Position numbers and translations under genes: made by a program. The notes below the pieces were generated by a model that saw nothing but the letters and a program-made list of their open reading frames with translations, was not told where the DNA came from and did no database searches. From the NCBI GenBank assembly GCA_964431205.1, contig CAYSIX010000026.1:1-24949 (forward strand): 24,949 nucleotides of DNA, read 5' to 3'. Every line of letters starts with the position of its first letter. Positions within the stretch are counted from its first letter, which is position 1. This DNA comes from CAYSIX01 sp964431205 (GTDB taxonomy: Bacteria > Planctomycetota > Phycisphaerae > Phycisphaerales > Phycisphaeraceae). Shown here piece by piece: positions 14,850-22,577 of the stretch.

Positions 14850-16316
14850 ATGGGTGTGCTGACGGGCTTGCGGATCGTGGTGGCGCTGCTGGCGACGGCG
14901 GCGGTCGGGTACTGGCTGTTTGCCGACACCGCACGCTATCACCTGACCACCGAGACGGACGCGCCGCTGCGGCTGTCGTTCTGGGGCTCGTACCAGGAGT
15001 ACGAGATGTGGAAGCGGATCCTGGCCGACTTCCGGGAACTGCACCCCGACATCCCCGTGCGCATCGAGTTCATCCCCACTCGGTACGAGGACAAGATCCG
15101 CCAGTTGCTCGTCGCGGACGCCGCGCCCGACGTGATGCTGTTCCAGGACGAGCCGATGCCCGGGTTTCTTCGCTCGGAGAAGTTCGAGGACCTGACGCCG
15201 TGGCTCGACACGCCGGGGTACGAGGTGGACCTCGACGCGTACTGGCCGACCGCGGTCGAGTCGTTCGTCCGCGACGAGCCGGACCGATCGCCCTCGCGAC
15301 GGGTGTACGGCATCCCCGTCTGGGGCGGGTGCAACCTGCTGTTCTACAGCAAGCCGGGCTTCGCCCGCGCCAAGGTGCGCGTGGGCGAGAACCCCGACGG
15401 CCGCGGCATCGTGGAGCACGACGACGGTTGGTGGACCGTCGATGACCGGCACTGGACGGTCGAGCAGTGGGAACGCGTCGCCGAGCGGTTGACCCGCGAC
15501 TTCGACGGCGACGGGCGGCTCGATCAGTACGGCATGCATCAGCCGCACACGCTCTACTGGTTGCCGTGGCACTGGGCGCTGGGCGCCAGCATCCTCGACG
15601 CCTCACGAACGCACACGACGTTCTACGGCCCGGAGACGGAGGCGTCGCTGGCGCTGCTGCAGCGGTTGCGCTTCGGCGACCCGCCGATCAGCCCGATGCC
15701 GGCCGAGCTGAGCGGGATGAACGCCGGCGTCGGGTTCTACACCGGGCTGATCTGCATGGTCTGCACCGGCCCGTGGGAGATGCCGTTTCTCAACGCGACC
15801 GACATCGAGTATGACCTGCTTCACACGCCGCGGGGCCCCGGCGGCCGAGCCACCCGGATCACCTGGGACTGCCTGATGATGTTCCGCGGATCGAAGCGGA
15901 AGCTCGACGCGTGGAAGCTGATCCACTTCGCCAGCTCGATGCGCGGGCAGCGGGAGGTGGCGGCGACGCAGCGGTCGATCCCGGCGCGGCGGGAGGCGGC
16001 GTCGCTGTTCATCGAGGGGAACCCGACGGTGAACGCCGCCAAGTTCATCGAGGCCGCCGCCGATTACGCCCGCATGCAGCCGATCACCGAGCACTGGCAA
16101 CTGATGTACAACGTCTGGAACCGCGCGACCGAGACGCTGACGCGGGAGTCGCTTGCGGACCGTCTGACGCCCGCCGAGGCGATCGGGCGGTTTTATCTCG
16201 GCGAGGCCGGCAACGACGTGGACAGCGCCGAGCTGACGCGGGTGCTGCCGCCGGCCGACCCCGACCAGGCGATGCGGTATCGGCGGGTGTTCCTCGAGAG
16301 CGGAAAGAGCAGGTAG
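14850..16316 (+). CDS. ABC transporter sugar-binding protein, membrane-anchored
   Basis: A 488-residue extracytoplasmic solute-binding protein of the family 1 (MalE/UgpB-like) type. The N-terminus carries one hydrophobic segment (RIVVALLATAAVGYWLFA, residues 8-25) without a lipobox cysteine, so it is probably held by an uncleaved anchor or cleaved by signal peptidase I. Family features: LRLSFWGSYQEYEMWKRILADFRELHPDIPVRIEF, then APDVMLFQDEPMPGF, YGIPVWGGCNLLFYSKPGF, a hinge helix region with W-rich WTVEQWERVAERLTRDFDGDG, and the C-terminal AWKLIHFASSMRGQREVAATQRSIPARREA. It delivers a sugar to the two permeases immediately downstream; its stop codon overlaps the first permease start (TAGTG). 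The ligand is unknown; several Trp residues fit carbohydrate binding. Confidence 0.9.
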   Translation: MGVLTGLRIVVALLATAAVGYWLFADTARYHLTTETDAPLRLSFWGSYQEYEMWKRILADFRELHPDIPVRIEFIPTRYEDKIRQLLVADAAPDVMLFQDEPMPGFLRSEKFEDLTPWLDTPGYEVDLDAYWPTAVESFVRDEPDRSPSRRVYGIPVWGGCNLLFYSKPGFARAKVRVGENPDGRGIVEHDDGWWTVDDRHWTVEQWERVAERLTRDFDGDGRLDQYGMHQPHTLYWLPWHWALGASILDASRTHTTFYGPETEASLALLQRLRFGDPPISPMPAELSGMNAGVGFYTGLICMVCTGPWEMPFLNATDIEYDLLHTPRGPGGRATRITWDCLMMFRGSKRKLDAWKLIHFASSMRGQREVAATQRSIPARREAASLFIEGNPTVNAAKFIEAAADYARMQPITEHWQLMYNVWNRATETLTRESLADRLTPAEAIGRFYLGEAGNDVDSAELTRVLPPADPDQAMRYRRVFLESGKSR

Positions 16317-17284
16317 TGCGCTGCGTGACTGCCCAGCGTCGACGCCCGGCCCCCGATCGCCCCGCGTGGCGGGAGTCGCTCGTCGGCTACGCCTTCGCCT
16401 CACCCTTCCTGATCGGGTTCTTCGGGCTCACGCTCGTGCCCATGATCGCCTCCCTGGCGCTGTCCTTCGCCGAGTGGGACGGGATCAACCTCGGGCAGAT
16501 CGAGTGGGTCGGCGCCGACCAGTACGCGCGGGCGTGGTCGGACGACAACGTCGCGATCGCCCTGTGGAACACGGGGTACTACGCGTTCCTGTCGGTCCCG
16601 CTGGGGCTGGCGGTGGCGCTGCTGCTGGCGGTGATGCTCAATCAGCCGCTCAAGGGCATCGGGTTCTTCCGCACGCTGTACTACATGCCGCACATCATCG
16701 GCGGGGTGGCGACGATCATGATGTGGCTGTGGGTGTTCAATCCGGGATTCGGGCTCATGAACGCGGCGCTGCTGGCGATCGCCGAGCCCCTGCAGGCGAT
16801 CGGGCTGGTCTCCGATGAGTGGCGTCCGCCCAATTGGTTTCACAGCAAGGACTGGTCCAAGCCGGCGCTGATCCTCATGAGCGTCTGGGGCAGCGGCGGG
16901 GCGATGCTGATCTTCCTCGCGGCGCTGCAGAACGTGCCCGACCAGCTCTACGAGGCCGCCCGAGTCGACGGCGCCGGCCGCGCCCGCCAGTTCTGGCACG
17001 TCACCGTCCCTCAGATCACCCCCGCGATCTTCTTCAACCTCGTCATGGGCGTCATCGGCAGCTTCCAGGTCTTCACCGAGGCGTACATCATCTCCGACGG
17101 CTCGGGCGGGCCCGAACGCTCCACCCTCTTCTACGTGCTCTACCTCTACAACAAGGCGTTCCGCGACTTCGAGATGGGCTACGCCTCCGCCCTGGCCTGG
17201 ATCCTGTTCGTGATCATCCTCGCCTTCACCATGATCGTCGTGAAGTCCAGCTCCCTGTGGGTCTATTACGAGGGGGAGCGATGA
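16316..17284 (+). CDS. ABC sugar permease, MalF/UgpA type
   Basis: A 322-residue inner-membrane permease with six predicted helices, of the binding-protein-dependent carbohydrate uptake class (CUT1). Seen: YAFASPFLIGFFGLTLVPMIASLALSF (TM1), NTGYYAFLSVPLGLAVALLLAVMLN (TM2), FFRTLYYMPHIIGGVATIMMWLWVFNPGFG (TM3), and the EAA loop EAARVDGAGRARQFWHVTVPQITP that contacts the ATPase. The start is taken as GTG16316, overlapping the stop of the binding-protein gene by one base; GTG16325 is an alternative. The frame is open to 15911 but upstream it is antiparallel-frame sequence within the previous gene. The end overlaps the next permease (ATGA). No ATPase gene is in the operon, so a shared MsmK/UgpC-type ATPase elsewhere is inferred. 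Confidence 0.91.
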   Translation: MRCVTAQRRRPAPDRPAWRESLVGYAFASPFLIGFFGLTLVPMIASLALSFAEWDGINLGQIEWVGADQYARAWSDDNVAIALWNTGYYAFLSVPLGLAVALLLAVMLNQPLKGIGFFRTLYYMPHIIGGVATIMMWLWVFNPGFGLMNAALLAIAEPLQAIGLVSDEWRPPNWFHSKDWSKPALILMSVWGSGGAMLIFLAALQNVPDQLYEAARVDGAGRARQFWHVTVPQITPAIFFNLVMGVIGSFQVFTEAYIISDGSGGPERSTLFYVLYLYNKAFRDFEMGYASALAWILFVIILAFTMIVVKSSSLWVYYEGER

Positions 17285-18147
17285 GCCGCCGTCGGGCCCC
17301 ACGCGACACGTCGATCGTCGTCCGCCGCCTCGCCTGGCAGGTGACGATGTACGGGCTGCTGATCGCCGTCGGCCTGCTGTTTCTGTTTCCGATCATCTGG
17401 TCGCTGACCGCCTCGGTCAAGAGCCTCGGCGACGTGTACCGGTTCCCGCCCGAGCTTTGGGTCAGCGACCCGCAGTGGTCCAACTACCCGACCGCGATGA
17501 GCCGCCTGCCGTTCGTGCGGTTCATGGCCAACTCGTTCGTGATCACGATCGCCTCGACGTTGGGCAACGTCTTCACCGCGTCGATGGTCGGCTACGCGTT
17601 CGCCCGGCTGCGGTGGCGAGGCCGTGACTTCTGGTTCATCGTGGTGCTCGCGACCATGATGCTCCCGCCGCAGGTGTTGCTGATCCCGCACTACCTGATC
17701 TTCAAGGAGCTGGGCTGGGTCAACACGTACAAGCCGCTGATCGTGCCGCACTGGCTGGGCGGCGGCGCGTTCTTCATCTTCCTGTTCCGCCAGTTCTTCA
17801 AGGGCGTGCCGCGGGAGATGGAGGAGGCGGCGCGGATCGACGGGGCGTCGACGTGGCGGATCTACTGGTCGATCTTCCTGCCCAACGCCGGGCCGATCCT
17901 CGCGACCGTCGCGGTGCTCGCGTTCATCGGGCACTGGAAGGACTTCATGGGCCCGCTGATCTACCTGTCCGACTTCGAGAAATACCCGATCAGCCTGGGG
18001 CTGCAGATGTACCGCTCGCTGGAGGGTGCGTGGATCAACCTGCTGATGGCGGCGTCCGTCGTGGCGCTGGCGCCGGTGGTGGTGCTGTTCATCATCGCCC
18101 AGCGGTACCTGGTCAAGGGCCTGCTGCTGACCGGCTCCAAGGGGTAG
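17281..18147 (+). CDS. ABC sugar permease, MalG/UgpE type
   Basis: A 288-residue inner-membrane permease, the partner of the preceding MalF-like protein. Features: MTMYGLLIAVGLLFLFPIIWSLTASVK-like TM1, the periplasmic FPPELWVSDPQWSNYPTAM, FVRFMANSFVITIASTLGNVFTASMVGYAFARLRW, the QVLLIPHYLIFKELGWVNTYKPLIVP segment, and the EAA loop EAARIDGASTWRIYWSIFLPNAGPIL. The final helices end in AQRYLVKGLLLTGSKG, the classic MalG-type C-terminus. The ATG17281 start overlaps the upstream stop as ATGA, showing translational coupling. It is the last gene of the operon; two palindromes follow at 18169-18206 without a T tract. Confidence 0.93.
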   Translation: MSRRRAPRDTSIVVRRLAWQVTMYGLLIAVGLLFLFPIIWSLTASVKSLGDVYRFPPELWVSDPQWSNYPTAMSRLPFVRFMANSFVITIASTLGNVFTASMVGYAFARLRWRGRDFWFIVVLATMMLPPQVLLIPHYLIFKELGWVNTYKPLIVPHWLGGGAFFIFLFRQFFKGVPREMEEAARIDGASTWRIYWSIFLPNAGPILATVAVLAFIGHWKDFMGPLIYLSDFEKYPISLGLQMYRSLEGAWINLLMAASVVALAPVVVLFIIAQRYLVKGLLLTGSKG

Positions 18148-18182
18148 GCGCGCCGCGCTCCCGGTCATGCCTTACTTGCGGG

Positions 18183-18206
18183 CATGCCTCGCTTCAGCGA
18201 GGCATG
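18183..18206. repeat. palindromic repeat, 10-bp stem with TTCA loop
   Basis: CATGCCTCGC-TTCA-GCGAGGCATG is a perfect 10-bp inverted repeat between the convergent permease and MFS genes. Its minus strand contains CGCTGAAGCGAGGC, which recurs inside murD (23513-23526) and after it (24067-24080). It is a REP-like element; it may also act as an mRNA-end stabiliser. Confidence 0.65.
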
Positions 18207-18246
18207 AGCGACAGGGACGCGGTCGGACCCGGGTTCTGACGCGCGT

Positions 18247-19770
18247 TCACGCCCGCGGCCGTCGCCCGACCCGATAGCTCCATCGCGCGACGGACCCGAC
18301 GGTGCGCGTGGGCATGAGCGCGGCCTGGCGGACGTTGGAATAGAGGCTGGCGGTCATGTACCGGATGGTTTCGCGGGTGCCGGTGGCGCGCGGCTCTTCG
18401 AGGCCCAGCACCCAGGTCATGGCCAGAGCGCGCAGGATGCTGGAGAGGATAAAGAGCACGCCGTGGTAGGTCAGGACGATGCCGAGGGCGGGCAGGGGCA
18501 TTCGCAGGTCGGCGAAGCCGGTGGCGATGACGGCGGCCATCAGACCCGAGAGGATGCCGCCGGCGGCGGTGGCCAGCGAGTTGATCGCCACGTAGGCCGA
18601 GCCGCTCGAGGGCGCGTGGTGCGCGCCGCCGCGCGGTCGGCCCGACATGTCAAGGATGAAGTTGAAGTTGCTCACCTCGACACCGGGCCAGGCGAACGAC
18701 GTGAGGGCGATCAGCGCGTAGCCCAGCCAGAACCGCTCGGGGCTGATCAGCAGGAACCCGATCGACCCGAAGATGGTGGCCGTGCCGCAGATCAGCAGGA
18801 TGGGCTTTTTGCCGTAGCGATCGATCAGCCGGCCCCAGAGCGGGAAGCTGACCATGCGCAGGATCAGCGGCACGCCAAGCAGCAGGAGGTTCGCCTTGCC
18901 GTTGGACCAGCCGACGACGTCGAAGACGTAGAGCCAGGAGTAGTGGCCGATGAAGCCCAGCGCGAGCATGAAGAAGAAGTTGAAGGCGAGGTAGCGGCGG
19001 AAGTTGGCGTCGCGCAGGGGCTGGCCGAGCATGCGCAGCACGGGGGTGCCCGCCGGTTGGGGGTGAGGATTCGGGTCGTCGACGCCGCGGAACAGCAGGA
19101 TGTCGAACGTGCCGATGAGCCCGCCCAGGGCCAGGACGGCCGAGGTGACCCGCAGCATCAGCTCGGGGCGTTCGGACTCGACGAGGGCGGCCTGGTCGAG
19201 GACGAAGCCAACCGCGAGGGTCACCAGCAGGCCGATCGGCTGGCCGATGAAGTTGCGGATCCCGAAGAACCGTCCGCGGATGCGCCGCGGGATCACGTCG
19301 GACATCCAGTTCATCCACGCGGGGGTGGCGAGGTTGGCCGCCGCCCAACTGATCAGCAGCGTCAGGGCCATGCTCGGCCACCACCAGGCCTGAGCGTCGG
19401 GAAGGACCCAGGGGATCAGGGCGGCGACGGTCCACATCAGCCGACCGATCGTTCCGAAGGTGATGAACAGGGCCTTGCGTCCACCGTAGCGCTCGATCAG
19501 GACGCTGCCGGGCAGTTGCAGGACGGTGCCGATGAACGGCAGGGTGGCCAGGACGCCGAAGCCGTAGTCGGGCGTGTGCAGGGCGCGGGCGAACTGGGTC
19601 ATGGCCGCGCCGGAGATGGTCCAGAGCCAGTAGGACCCGAAGCCCCAGGCGATCAGGATGAGTCGCAACTGTCGCTGCAGGGGGCTCGAGCGTCCCGGGC
19701 GGGAGGGGATGTCGGTTCGGGTCGGCGGCATGGGCGGCGGGCTCGGGCGGGTGCGGGCGGTGGTCGCCAT
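18247..19770 (-). CDS. MFS transporter, substrate unknown
   Basis: A 507-residue major facilitator with roughly 12 hydrophobic segments. The first helix region is LRLILIAWGFGSYWLWTISGAAM; the signature loop between helices 2 and 3 reads IERYGGRKALFITFGTIGRL, and the second-half equivalent is LIDRYGKKPILLICGTATIFG, as expected for the two-fold MFS repeat. The cytoplasmic IPRRIRGRFFGIRNFIGQPIG loop is typical of a group of MFS proteins common in Planctomycetota. Start ATG19770 is 17 bp from the divergent TauE/SafE start and has no ribosome site; ATG19731 is an alternative that would lose only the Pro/Thr-rich leader. It converges with the sugar ABC operon, so sugar transport is possible but not shown. 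Confidence 0.85.
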   Translation of the reverse strand: MATTARTRPSPPPMPPTRTDIPSRPGRSSPLQRQLRLILIAWGFGSYWLWTISGAAMTQFARALHTPDYGFGVLATLPFIGTVLQLPGSVLIERYGGRKALFITFGTIGRLMWTVAALIPWVLPDAQAWWWPSMALTLLISWAAANLATPAWMNWMSDVIPRRIRGRFFGIRNFIGQPIGLLVTLAVGFVLDQAALVESERPELMLRVTSAVLALGGLIGTFDILLFRGVDDPNPHPQPAGTPVLRMLGQPLRDANFRRYLAFNFFFMLALGFIGHYSWLYVFDVVGWSNGKANLLLLGVPLILRMVSFPLWGRLIDRYGKKPILLICGTATIFGSIGFLLISPERFWLGYALIALTSFAWPGVEVSNFNFILDMSGRPRGGAHHAPSSGSAYVAINSLATAAGGILSGLMAAVIATGFADLRMPLPALGIVLTYHGVLFILSSILRALAMTWVLGLEEPRATGTRETIRYMTASLYSNVRQAALMPTRTVGSVARWSYRVGRRPRA

Positions 19771-19771
19771 G

Positions 19772-19779
19772 GTTATAAC
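19772..19779. promoter_or_regulatory. palindromic bidirectional -10 candidate GTTATAAC
   Basis: GTTATAAC is a perfect 8-base palindrome in the 17-bp gap between divergent start codons. It reads TATAAC on both strands. On the plus strand the box ends 8 bases before ATG19788, which would give a leaderless transcript. No good -35 box is visible on either side. Confidence 0.4.
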
Positions 19780-19787
19780 GGCTCGCC

Positions 19788-20627
19788 ATGCCCATGGACT
19801 TGACCGTGGCGATGCTGCTGGCCGTGGCGGCGATCGGTCTGCTGGCCGGTGTGCTCGGCGGGCTGCTCGGCGTCGGCGGCAGCATCATCATCATCCCCGG
19901 CCTGACCATGCTGCTCGGTTACGACCAGCACCTGTATCAGGCCGCGGCGATGATCGTCAACGTCGCGGTCTCGGTGCCCGCGGCGATGCGCCACCACCGC
20001 GCCGGTGCCATCGTCCCCCGCGCGCTGACGTGGATGCTTCCGGCCGCCATCGTCTGCGTGCTGCTGGGCGTGTGGCTGAGCAACCTCAGCGTCTTCGCCG
20101 GTCGCAGCGGCGGCGTCTGGCTCGGGCGACTGCTCGCCGCGTTCCAGGTGTACGTCATCTACGTCAACGTCCAGCGGCTGCGCTTCCCCCGCCGCGACGT
20201 GTACGACCTCGAGCAGGCCCGCCTCGCCCCGGCGCGCCTGCTTGGTGTCGGATCGGCCATGGGCACGATCGCCGGCCTGCTGGGCATCGGCGGCGGCGCC
20301 GTCGCCGTGCCCCTCCAGCAGGTGGTCCTGCGCCTGCCGCTTCGCAACTGCATCGCCAACTCGTCGGCGATCATCTGCCTCAGCGCCGCCGTCGGGGCCG
20401 TGTACAAGAACGCCACGCTCGCTCAGCACGCCCCGGCCGACGCGCCGCTGGGCTGGCGGCAGGGGCTGGTGCTCGCGGCCCTGCTGGCGCCGACGGCGTG
20501 GGTCGGCGGCCGGGTCGGTGCCGGCCTGACCCACAGCCTGCCGCTGCGGCAGGTCCGCATCGCCTTCATTGCGCTGATGGTCGTCGCCGCCTGGAAGATG
20601 GCCAAGCTGCCGTTCAGCCCATTCTAG
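19788..20627 (+). CDS. TauE/SafE family permease
   Basis: A 279-residue integral membrane protein of the TauE/SafE (formerly DUF81) family, many members of which export sulfite, sulfoacetate or other organosulfur anions. The two inverted halves each begin with the family's Gly-rich motif: LLAGVLGGLLGVGGSIIIIPGL (18-39) and TIAGLLGIGGGAVAVPLQQVV (second half). Conserved AAAMIVNVAVSVPAAMRHHRAGAI follows the first motif, and NSSAIICLSAAVGAVYKN the second. About eight helices are predicted. The start may be ATG19788 or ATG19794; neither has a Shine-Dalgarno, and the upstream GTTATAAC suggests leaderless expression. No sulfur-metabolism gene is adjacent, so the substrate stays open. Confidence 0.88.
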   Translation: MPMDLTVAMLLAVAAIGLLAGVLGGLLGVGGSIIIIPGLTMLLGYDQHLYQAAAMIVNVAVSVPAAMRHHRAGAIVPRALTWMLPAAIVCVLLGVWLSNLSVFAGRSGGVWLGRLLAAFQVYVIYVNVQRLRFPRRDVYDLEQARLAPARLLGVGSAMGTIAGLLGIGGGAVAVPLQQVVLRLPLRNCIANSSAIICLSAAVGAVYKNATLAQHAPADAPLGWRQGLVLAALLAPTAWVGGRVGAGLTHSLPLRQVRIAFIALMVVAAWKMAKLPFSPF

Positions 20628-20702
20628 CCACAAGATGCTGATGCATAACAGGTTACATCCGCCCCGGCCTCGCCGATCGTTTCGCGTGGCCGGGCAAGAA
20701 CC

Positions 20703-20719
20703 CTGGCACGGCCCTTGCG
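20703..20719 (+). promoter_or_regulatory. sigma-54 promoter (-24/-12) for htpX
   Basis: CTGGCACGGCCCTTGCG matches YTGGCACG-N4-TTGCW in every position except the last, with exact spacing. It shares 15 of 17 bases with the amtB promoter. The start point would be near 20730, 85 bases before the htpX start codon. It lies after the TauE/SafE stop codon. Confidence 0.75.
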
Positions 20720-20814
20720 TATCAACGGTGGTGTCGGCCGGGGTGGCCGGGGTGTACCCGTCAGCACCCGGCGGCGTTCAAGGCGTCACCGACCGTTCAC
20801 GGAGTGATCCGGAC

Positions 20815-21657
20815 ATGACCAGCTTCATCAACAACACCAAGACCGCCGCCCTGCTCGGGGCGTTGTTCGGGCTGATCCTGCTCGCCGGCTACGCCATCAC
20901 CGGCGGCAGCCCGCAGGGCATGTTCCTCGCCTTCCTCTTCGGCGGGGCGACCAACATCGTCGCGTTCTTCTTCAGCGACAAGATCGCCATCGCATCGATG
21001 CGCGGGAAGGAGGTCAACGAGCAGACCGCGCCCGACCTGGTGCACATGGTCGCGCGGCTGGCCAAGAACGCCAACCTGCCCATGCCCCGCGTCTACATCT
21101 GCCCGCAGGAGGCGCCCAACGCCTTCGCGACGGGGCGCAATCCAAAGAACGCCGCCGTCGCCGTCACGCAGGGCGCCCTGCGCCTGCTCAGCTACGAGGA
21201 GCTCGAGGGCGTGATGGCGCACGAGCTGGCGCACGTGAAGAACCGTGACACGCTGATCAGCACCGTGGCGGCGACGATCGCCGGGGCGATCAGCGCGCTG
21301 GCGTGGTTCGCGTTCTGGTTCGGTGGCAACCGTCAGGGCGGCAACCCGCTTGTGGTGTTGCTGGTCGCGATCTTCGCGCCGATCGCAGCGATGTTCATTC
21401 AGATGGCGATCTCGCGCTCGCGTGAGTTCGTCGCCGACGCCGAGGGCGCCGCGATCGCCGGCACGCCGTCCGGGTTGATCAGCGCCCTGCAGAAGCTTGA
21501 CGCTACCGCGCGTCAGATCCCCCTGGCCAACGAGAACCCCGCTCAGAACCACATGTTCATCGTGCAGCCGCTCAGCGGCGCCGGCGGGCTCTCCAAGCTC
21601 TTCTCGACCCACCCGCCGACCCGCGAGCGCATCGCCAAGCTCCGCGAGCTGGTGTGA
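20815..21657 (+). CDS. htpX: HtpX-like membrane zinc protease
   Basis: A 280-residue M48B protease that cleaves damaged or misassembled membrane proteins with the active site facing the cytoplasm. Four membrane segments are visible (about 11-30, 34-54, 150-170, 177-200). The zinc motif HELAH is at 136-140 (His136, Glu137, His140), with the third ligand Glu204 in SREFVADAEGA. MPRVYICPQEAPNAFATGRNPKNAAVAVT and the C-terminal STHPPTRERIAKLREL are family signatures. I chose ATG20815 (GGAG 10 bases upstream, similarity begins there); the frame is open to 20635 but upstream it crosses the predicted promoter. Control by sigma-54 is predicted from 20703-20719, unlike the CpxR or sigma-32 type control known in E. 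coli. Confidence 0.95.
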   Translation: MTSFINNTKTAALLGALFGLILLAGYAITGGSPQGMFLAFLFGGATNIVAFFFSDKIAIASMRGKEVNEQTAPDLVHMVARLAKNANLPMPRVYICPQEAPNAFATGRNPKNAAVAVTQGALRLLSYEELEGVMAHELAHVKNRDTLISTVAATIAGAISALAWFAFWFGGNRQGGNPLVVLLVAIFAPIAAMFIQMAISRSREFVADAEGAAIAGTPSGLISALQKLDATARQIPLANENPAQNHMFIVQPLSGAGGLSKLFSTHPPTRERIAKLRELV

Positions 21658-21741
21658 GCGGAGTGGGGACTGGGGCGAGTAGCGCCCGGTTCGTGAAGGC
21701 TTGCCGACCGGGGAAGGAACGCGTTGTGGTAAGCTAAGCGG

Positions 21742-22176
21742 ATGGATGAGCGCCCGCAACCAGGGGCAAGACGGATCTTGATCCCCGCGGTCGATCCCGA
21801 TTCCGGGCAGGTGGTGGAACTTCACCTGCCAGCTCATCGTCTGCAATGGGCCAAGAAAATGGGAGTGGGCGCCATCAAGGAGCTGGCGGAGTCGGTGCCG
21901 GCGGTTCTGAGGCGACCTTCGGCTGTCTACGAGGGCTTGCGACGCGATCCTGATGATGACCGGGGAGACACCGAGGGGTGGCGTTGCTTTTCCGGCAAGC
22001 CGGCACGTCGCTATAATTACAAGACTGGAGCGGAAATGTCGATGATCAATCGAGTCTTGCTTGTGTTTGTCAACGAAGATCAGATCATCTACCAGCATCG
22101 GTGGGAAGAGGAAGACGCACACGAACCCGGAACGCCGGCGGACAAGGAAGCCCGCTTTCGGGAGAGACGACTATGA
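21742..22176 (+). CDS. Unknown 144-residue protein, first gene of ATGA-coupled pair
   Basis: I do not recognise this protein with confidence. It is soluble, with no signal peptide or membrane segment. The N-terminal part (GARRILIPAVDPDSGQVVELHL, then helix-forming AIKELAESVPAVLRRPSAVYEGLRR) leads to a compact C-terminal part with a strand-rich look: GWRCFSGKPARRYNYK, RVLLVFVNEDQIIYQHRWEEED, ending ARFRERRL. The order 'helix ending in a P-x-x-V/I-Y-E-G-type turn, then Trp/Cys strand, then hydrophobic strand and Trp' recalls small BECR/RelE-fold nuclease toxins, but this is only resemblance. The start is ATG21742 (or GTG/ATG close by); no strong Shine-Dalgarno, with TAAGCT six bases upstream. 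It overlaps the next gene by ATGA. The pair appears richer in A+T than its neighbours. Confidence 0.75.
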   Translation: MDERPQPGARRILIPAVDPDSGQVVELHLPAHRLQWAKKMGVGAIKELAESVPAVLRRPSAVYEGLRRDPDDDRGDTEGWRCFSGKPARRYNYKTGAEMSMINRVLLVFVNEDQIIYQHRWEEEDAHEPGTPADKEARFRERRL

Positions 22177-22577
22177 AAGACGAAAGACAGCTCGCTAGCG
22201 AGATTGAGTCGGCCGTCGGCGACCCCGAGCCGTTCGCACCCATGGCCTTCTACAACCCGGACGGCGACTGCATCGAGATTCATCTGAGGAATGAGCCATT
22301 CTTTGCCCGGATCCTTGATGGTTGGTTCACCGCGTATTACAGCGAATCAACTCGAGAAGTCGTCGGCGGTATGCTGAAGGGGGTGCAGTCGAACCTGCTC
22401 AGACGCTTCCCGGGATTGCGGATTGACGTCGAGGGCGGACGAGTCAAGTTGGCCTTGCTCTTGCGCGCTCCCGCCTACGAGTCGGGTGATGAGGTCAAAC
22501 AGCGGACCTATCAGGCCGTGATTCGCGAGGCTGAACAACACACCATCACGACCGAACTCGAACCATCCCTATGTTGA
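22173..22577 (+). CDS. Unknown 134-residue protein, second gene of ATGA-coupled pair
   Basis: A soluble 134-residue protein that I do not recognise. The central part, YNPDGDCIEIHLRNEPFFARILDGWFTAYYSESTREVVGGMLKGV, has the pattern of small DUF2283-like proteins (a short acidic strand, then 'W-x-T-x-Y-x-S-x-x-x-x-E-V-V-G' and a lysine-containing turn), some of which partner toxins; the remainder (RIDVEGGRVKLALLLRAPAY and a C-terminal helix) is not familiar. ATG22173 overlaps the upstream TGA and has GGGAGAG about 9 bases before it, so the two genes are translated together. Its last 9 bases overlap the 3' end of murD on the other strand. A role as antitoxin or immunity protein for the upstream protein is a hypothesis from gene arrangement only. 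Confidence 0.78.
   Translation: MKDERQLASEIESAVGDPEPFAPMAFYNPDGDCIEIHLRNEPFFARILDGWFTAYYSESTREVVGGMLKGVQSNLLRRFPGLRIDVEGGRVKLALLLRAPAYESGDEVKQRTYQAVIREAEQHTITTELEPSLC

Noticed and set aside
13670..14929. Upstream extension of the PEP-CTERM reading frame by about 420 codons
   Set aside because: It is antisense to the SMP-30 gene; the signal peptide, GAGGAGG ribosome site and promoter all place the start at 13669.
18169..18206. Intrinsic terminator after the ABC permease operon
   Set aside because: The palindromes are strong but neither strand has a T tract, so they are listed as repeats only.
22012..22017. TATAAT inside the first gene of the unknown pair as a promoter for the second
   Set aside because: No -35 box lies at a suitable distance and the genes overlap by ATGA, so a separate promoter is not supported.
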